From an uncultured bacterium (GTDB lineage Bacteria > Bacillota > Clostridia > Oscillospirales > Oscillospiraceae): 64,000 nucleotides of DNA. The DNA is taken from contig CAMTMC010000009.1 of NCBI GenBank assembly GCA_947073515.1, forward strand, positions 1 to 64,000, in the 5' to 3' direction. Below, in pieces: positions 60,982 through 64,000 of this stretch. A model generated the notes under the pieces. The model was not told the origin of the DNA. It did not search any database and was given only the letters and a program-made list of their open reading frames with translations. Position numbers and translations under genes: made by a program. Each line of letters begins with the position of its first letter. Position 1 is the stretch's first letter.

Positions 60982-61017
60982 AAAACCCTCTGATTTCAGC
61001 TAAAATCAGAGGGTTTT
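60982..61017 (-). terminator. Terminator after the tRNA pair
   Basis: AAAACCCTCTGATTT (60982-60996) pairs with AAATCAGAGGGTTTT (61003-61017); on the minus strand it directly follows tRNA-fMet and ends in TTTTC. Confidence 0.88.
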
Positions 61018-61093
61018 TGGTTGCGGGGGGAGGACTTGAACCTCCGGCCTCCGGGTTATGAGCCCGACGAGCTACCAACTGCTCTACCCCGCG
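61018..61093 (-). tRNA. Initiator tRNA-fMet (anticodon CAT)
   Basis: On the minus strand the sequence begins CGCGGGGTAGAGCAGTTGGT and has the anticodon loop CTCATAA (CAT). The T-loop is TTCAAGT, and the end CCCCGCA-ACCA is encoded. The first base C opposite A72 is the unpaired C1-A72 of bacterial initiators, which separates it from elongator Met. Confidence 0.93.
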
Positions 61094-61096
61094 ATA

Positions 61097-61183
61097 TGGT
61101 GCCGGAGACCGGGGTCGAACCGGCACGGGATCTCTCCCACGGGATTTTAAGTCCCGGGCGTCTGCCAATTCCGCCACTCCGGC
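61097..61183 (-). tRNA. tRNA-Leu (anticodon TAA)
   Basis: On the minus strand the 87-base sequence starts GCCGGAGTGGCGGAATTGGC, the class II D-arm of tRNA-Leu. The anticodon loop CTTAAAA gives TAA, a long variable arm (GTGGGAGAGATCCCGT) follows, and the T-loop is TTCGACC. CCA is encoded. It lies 3 bases upstream of tRNA-fMet and shares its transcript. Confidence 0.95.
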
Positions 61184-61212
61184 ATGGGTGGCTTCCGGTC
61201 TAGTGCCTAAAT

Positions 61213-61241
61213 AGAGTATCACATTTTCCGCCCCGTGTCAA
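61213..61241 (-). promoter_or_regulatory. Promoter of the tRNA-Leu/tRNA-fMet pair
   Basis: On the minus strand TTGACA (61241-61236) and TACTCT (61218-61213) are 17 bases apart, 30 bases before tRNA-Leu. Confidence 0.65.
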
Positions 61242-61351
61242 GCAGAAAATTTCGACCGGATTCTCCCTCCCATTCCCGCTACCGGGAGAGCCCCTTCCCC
61301 CTCCGGGGCCCTCCCCATCCACGGCGGCCCGGCACACGGGGCACAGCCTAA

Positions 61352-62389
61352 TCACAGGGTGATTCCGCACTCCTCCAGCCGCTGGCCCAGGCTCTTGCCC
61401 TGGTTGCCGGCCCGGCCGGTCACGGTCTCGGCGTGGAGCATGGAGCTGATCACCGACTCCTCCACGCAGTCCGCCACCGCCCGGAACACCAGATCCAGCA
61501 GGTTTTCCTGGAGAACCTGGGTTGTTGCGAAGGCCTCCCGCCCGTAGTGGGGCACCCGGGCCCCGGTGGAGAACATCACCGCCATCTCCCCGCTGCCCGA
61601 GGAGATATAGGCCCCCGTCCGGGCCAGGCCGCTCTGGGCCCGGCGGCACACCCGGCCCATCTGCCTACAGCTCAGGGGGATGTCAGTCGCCAAAATTACC
61701 ACGCAGGACCCCTTGTCCGCCCGGGCGGGGCCCTCGGCGATTTTCTGCCCCAGAGGGGAGCCGCCCACCCGTAAATCGACGGTCTGCCCGAAGTTGGTGA
61801 GCAGCAGCGCCCCCACCGCGTAGGCCTTTCCCCCGATCTCAATCACCCGGGAGGCGGAGCCGATCCCGCCCTTCAGCCCATAGCAGCACATCCCCCGGCC
61901 AGCGCCCACAGCCCCCTCGGCGAAGCGGTCGGAGGCGGCGGCCAGGGCGGCGTTCACGTCCCCCTCCGTCACGTGCATCCCCCGGATGTCGTTGAGCCTG
62001 CCGTCGTTGCACTCCAGCACCACCGGGTTCACCGTGCCGGTGGTCAGGCCGATGTCCTCATTGTCCGCCAGGCTGTACCGGATCAGGGCGTTCACCCCCG
62101 TCCCCACACCAAAGGTGTTGGTGAGGACAATGGGGGTCTCAATGGTGCCCAGCTCCTGGACCTGGACCAGCCCCGCCGCCTTGCCAAAGCCGTTGATCAC
62201 GTGGCAGGCCGCCGGGACCTTCTGGGCGAACAGGTTGCCCTCCGCCGGGATGATGGCGGTCACCCCGGTCTGTACGTCCCCGTCGCTGAGGGTCACATGG
62301 CCCACCCGCACCCCGGGCACATCGGTGATCAGATTCCGCTCCCCAGCGGGGAAGCTGCCAAAAGTCAGAGTCTTTTGTTCCACACCCAT
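61352..62389 (-). CDS. P1-family peptidase (DmpA/BapA aminopeptidase type)
   Basis: The ATG at 62,389 follows GGAGGG; longer frames lack a ribosome site. The 345-residue protein shows ITDVPGVRVGHVTL at the start, TTGTVNPVVLECNDG in the middle and the self-cleavage site DKGSCVVILATDIPL. In DmpA the chain breaks between the Gly and Ser of this motif, and the Ser (here Ser228) becomes the N-terminal nucleophile of the beta chain. The family removes N-terminal residues, including D- and beta-amino acids, from small peptides. It stands alone, divergent from birA. Confidence 0.92.
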   Translation of the reverse strand: MGVEQKTLTFGSFPAGERNLITDVPGVRVGHVTLSDGDVQTGVTAIIPAEGNLFAQKVPAACHVINGFGKAAGLVQVQELGTIETPIVLTNTFGVGTGVNALIRYSLADNEDIGLTTGTVNPVVLECNDGRLNDIRGMHVTEGDVNAALAAASDRFAEGAVGAGRGMCCYGLKGGIGSASRVIEIGGKAYAVGALLLTNFGQTVDLRVGGSPLGQKIAEGPARADKGSCVVILATDIPLSCRQMGRVCRRAQSGLARTGAYISSGSGEMAVMFSTGARVPHYGREAFATTQVLQENLLDLVFRAVADCVEESVISSMLHAETVTGRAGNQGKSLGQRLEECGITL

Positions 62390-62537
62390 ATGGATCCCTC
62401 CAAAAATTATTTCCCTGACATTATATCCCCATCTCCCGCCGGTGTAAAGAGAGTTTTCCGTCAACTCCGTTCCCAGCCGGTTGACGCCCCCTCCTTTCTG
62501 CCGTATAATAGAGAAAATAATCAGAGGGGGCGTCTGT

Positions 62538-63530
62538 ATGAGCCGGGAAAAAGTGCTGGCCCTCCTGCGGGAGCGGCAGGGGGAATATGTGTCCGGGGAG
62601 GCCATGAGCCAGGTCCTGGGCATCAGCCGGGCGGGGGTCTGGAAGGTGATCCAGGCCCTGCGGCAGGAGGGCTATGTGGTCTCCTCCGCCCCCAACCGGG
62701 GCTACCGGCTGGAGGCGGGCCCTGACCTCCTCCGGGCGGGGGAGCTGTCCGCCCCTCTGGCCGGCTCCCTCGTAGGCCGGGAGCTGGTGTGCCTGGAGGT
62801 CATTGACTCCACCAGCACCGAGTGCAAGCGCCGGGCCATGGCCGGGGCCGCCGAGGGCCTGGTGGTGCTGGCGGAGGAGCAGACCGGGGGCCGGGGCCGC
62901 CGGGGCCGCTCCTTCCAATCCCCCCGGGGCAAGGGGCTTTACCTGTCCGCCCTTCTCCGCCCCAGGCTGTCCCCCCAGGAGGTGTCCAACTTTACCGCCT
63001 GGGTGGCGGTGGCGGTGTGCGACGGCATCCAGGCCGCCTGCGGCCTGCGGCCCCAAATCAAATGGACCAACGACATCGTCCTGAACGGGAAAAAGCTGGT
63101 AGGCATCCTCACGGAGCTGGGCCTGGTCAGCGAGAGCAACGACTTAGACTGGTTAGTCACCGGCATCGGGGTCAACGTCAACCAGAGGCCGGAGGACTTC
63201 GACCCGGGGATCCGGGATATGGCCACCTCCCTGGCCATGGCCCTGGGCCACCCGGCGCGGCGGACGGAGCTGGCTGCCCAGATCATCCTGGCCTTGGACC
63301 GGGCCTACCAAGGGTTCCCAGGAAACAAGGATGAATACTTTCAGAAATATACAGCGGACTGTATTACCGTGGGGAGAGAGGTCCAGGTCATCACCCCAAC
63401 CGACCGGCGGGATGGCTTCGCCGAGGCCATCGATCCCGATTTCAACCTGGTGGTCCGCTTCCCCGACGGCACCCGGGAGGCCTTTTCCGCCGGGGAGGTC
63501 TCCATCCGTGGGATGTACGGCTACGTATAG
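62538..63530 (+). CDS. birA: Biotin-protein ligase and biotin operon repressor BirA
   Basis: The ATG at 62,538 follows AGAGGGGG. The 330-residue protein has an N-terminal winged helix (residues 5-60; SQVLGISRAGVWKVIQALRQ), the biotin-binding motif GRGRRGR (118-124), KWTNDIVLNGKKLVGIL in the catalytic domain and a C-terminal SH3-like domain (GREVQVITP to GEVSIRGM). It attaches biotin to carboxylase carrier proteins and represses biotin genes when loaded. No bio genes lie in the window. A bidirectional terminator separates it from ftsH. Confidence 0.95.
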   Translation: MSREKVLALLRERQGEYVSGEAMSQVLGISRAGVWKVIQALRQEGYVVSSAPNRGYRLEAGPDLLRAGELSAPLAGSLVGRELVCLEVIDSTSTECKRRAMAGAAEGLVVLAEEQTGGRGRRGRSFQSPRGKGLYLSALLRPRLSPQEVSNFTAWVAVAVCDGIQAACGLRPQIKWTNDIVLNGKKLVGILTELGLVSESNDLDWLVTGIGVNVNQRPEDFDPGIRDMATSLAMALGHPARRTELAAQIILALDRAYQGFPGNKDEYFQKYTADCITVGREVQVITPTDRRDGFAEAIDPDFNLVVRFPDGTREAFSAGEVSIRGMYGYV

Positions 63531-63536
63531 CGTCGA

Positions 63537-63570
63537 AAACGGCCCTGCCAATGCGGCAGGGCCGTTTCTT
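63537..63570. terminator. Bidirectional terminator between birA and ftsH
   Basis: AAACGGCCCTGCC (63537-63549) pairs with GGCAGGGCCGTTT (63555-63567) around AATGC, with T-tracts in both directions. Confidence 0.9.
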
Positions 63571-64000
63571 AGTCTTGATAGGGGGCCAGTTCCTCACAGC
63601 CGGGGTCCTCAAAGACCTTGGAGAACATCTCGGCGTCCATGGTCTCGTGGTCCAGCAGGTACTTGGCGGTGATCTCCAGCTCCTTCCGGCACTGGGTCAA
63701 AATCTCCTCGCACCGGGCCAGGGCCTCGTCCACGATCCCCTTGACCTCCTGGTCAATCTGCCCGGCCACCTCCTCAGAGTAAGTCCTGGTCTGGGCCATG
63801 GAGCGGCCGATGAAGATCTCGCCGCTCTCGCTGCCGTAGGAGATGGTACCCAGCCGCTGGCTCATGCCGTACTTGGTGACCATGGACCGGGCGATCTCAG
63901 AGGCCTTTTGAATGTCGCTGGACGCCCCGGTGGAGATATCCCCCAGCACCAGCCGCTCCGCCGCCCGGCCGCCCAGGCAGACGGCGATCCGCTCCTTCAG
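63569..64000 (-). CDS. ftsH: ATP-dependent zinc metalloprotease FtsH, C-terminal fragment (5' end outside window)
   Basis: The minus-strand frame is open to the right edge; an apparent start at 63,949 is internal. The visible 143 codons read LKERIAVCLGGRAAERLVLG, then DISTGASSDIQKASEIARSM and VTKYGMSQRLGTISYG. This is the region after the catalytic HEXGH motif, including the GGR-AAE-L-G-D-TGAS-D segment that supplies the third zinc ligand. The tail ends in LAPYQD. FtsH degrades misfolded membrane proteins and some regulators. The AAA part lies beyond 64,000. Confidence 0.93.
   Translation of the reverse strand: MKERIAVCLGGRAAERLVLGDISTGASSDIQKASEIARSMVTKYGMSQRLGTISYGSESGEIFIGRSMAQTRTYSEEVAGQIDQEVKGIVDEALARCEEILTQCRKELEITAKYLLDHETMDAEMFSKVFEDPGCEELAPYQD

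Overview
The window looks like a chromosomal segment of a high-G+C gut member of the Oscillospiraceae (Flavonifractor/Lawsonibacter-like Clostridia). That placement is an inference from Gram-positive lipoproteins, strong AGGAGG-type ribosome sites, the tRNA and met/dpp gene types, and core genes rich in G+C next to clearly less G+C-rich mobile DNA. No database search was possible, so family names are recognised from motifs.

Layout. 1-~13,380 is the right-hand part of an integrative conjugative element (ICE): a relaxase tail, a frameshifted XRE regulator, a cargo block (two-component system, two lipoproteins, an ABC ATPase and two permeases, the second fused to a lipoprotein), a sigma-like factor, excisionase, an intact integrase and a second, frameshifted integrase. 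13,400-21,260 is host-like DNA: a MarR-controlled heterodimeric ABC exporter, a broken chemoreceptor, a LytTR/DUF3021 pair and tRNA-Arg. 21,300-30,250 is an eight-gene peptide-uptake operon (binding protein, RidA-like protein, S9 peptidase, TPR protein, DppBCDF-type transporter) with a divergent LysR gene at 30,490.

30,290-39,250 is a gene graveyard. It holds a PTS EIIC-chemoreceptor fusion broken by one frameshift and one stop, fragments of TnpB, an IS1182-type transposase and a large serine recombinase, a decayed recA copy, a possible HipA-like piece, and one intact pair of unknown membrane proteins. A 24-base near-repeat (30,446 and 34,835) brackets part of it.

39,255-48,480 carries a TetR gene and oleate hydratase, a four-gene operon of unknown function, an ABC transporter with a membrane-fusion protein, and a redox set (TlpA-like lipoprotein, a CXXC mini-protein, a polyferredoxin). 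48,510-54,172 is a phosphorelay operon: a single-domain receiver, a hybrid kinase ending in HPt, and a hybrid kinase ending in a DegV lipid-binding domain. A 17-copy AAGC microsatellite then precedes a broken S-layer-domain gene. 55,985-64,000 holds an M20 amidohydrolase, metNIQ with a LysR gene, tRNA-fMet and tRNA-Leu, a P1 (DmpA-type) peptidase, birA and the end of ftsH.

The most unusual items are the EIIC-chemoreceptor fusion, the kinase-receiver-DegV fusion, the permease-lipoprotein fusion and the microsatellite locus. Many lesions are single-base indels, several in homopolymers, so assembly error must be excluded before treating them as decay; the two in-frame stops and the large deletions are not of that kind.
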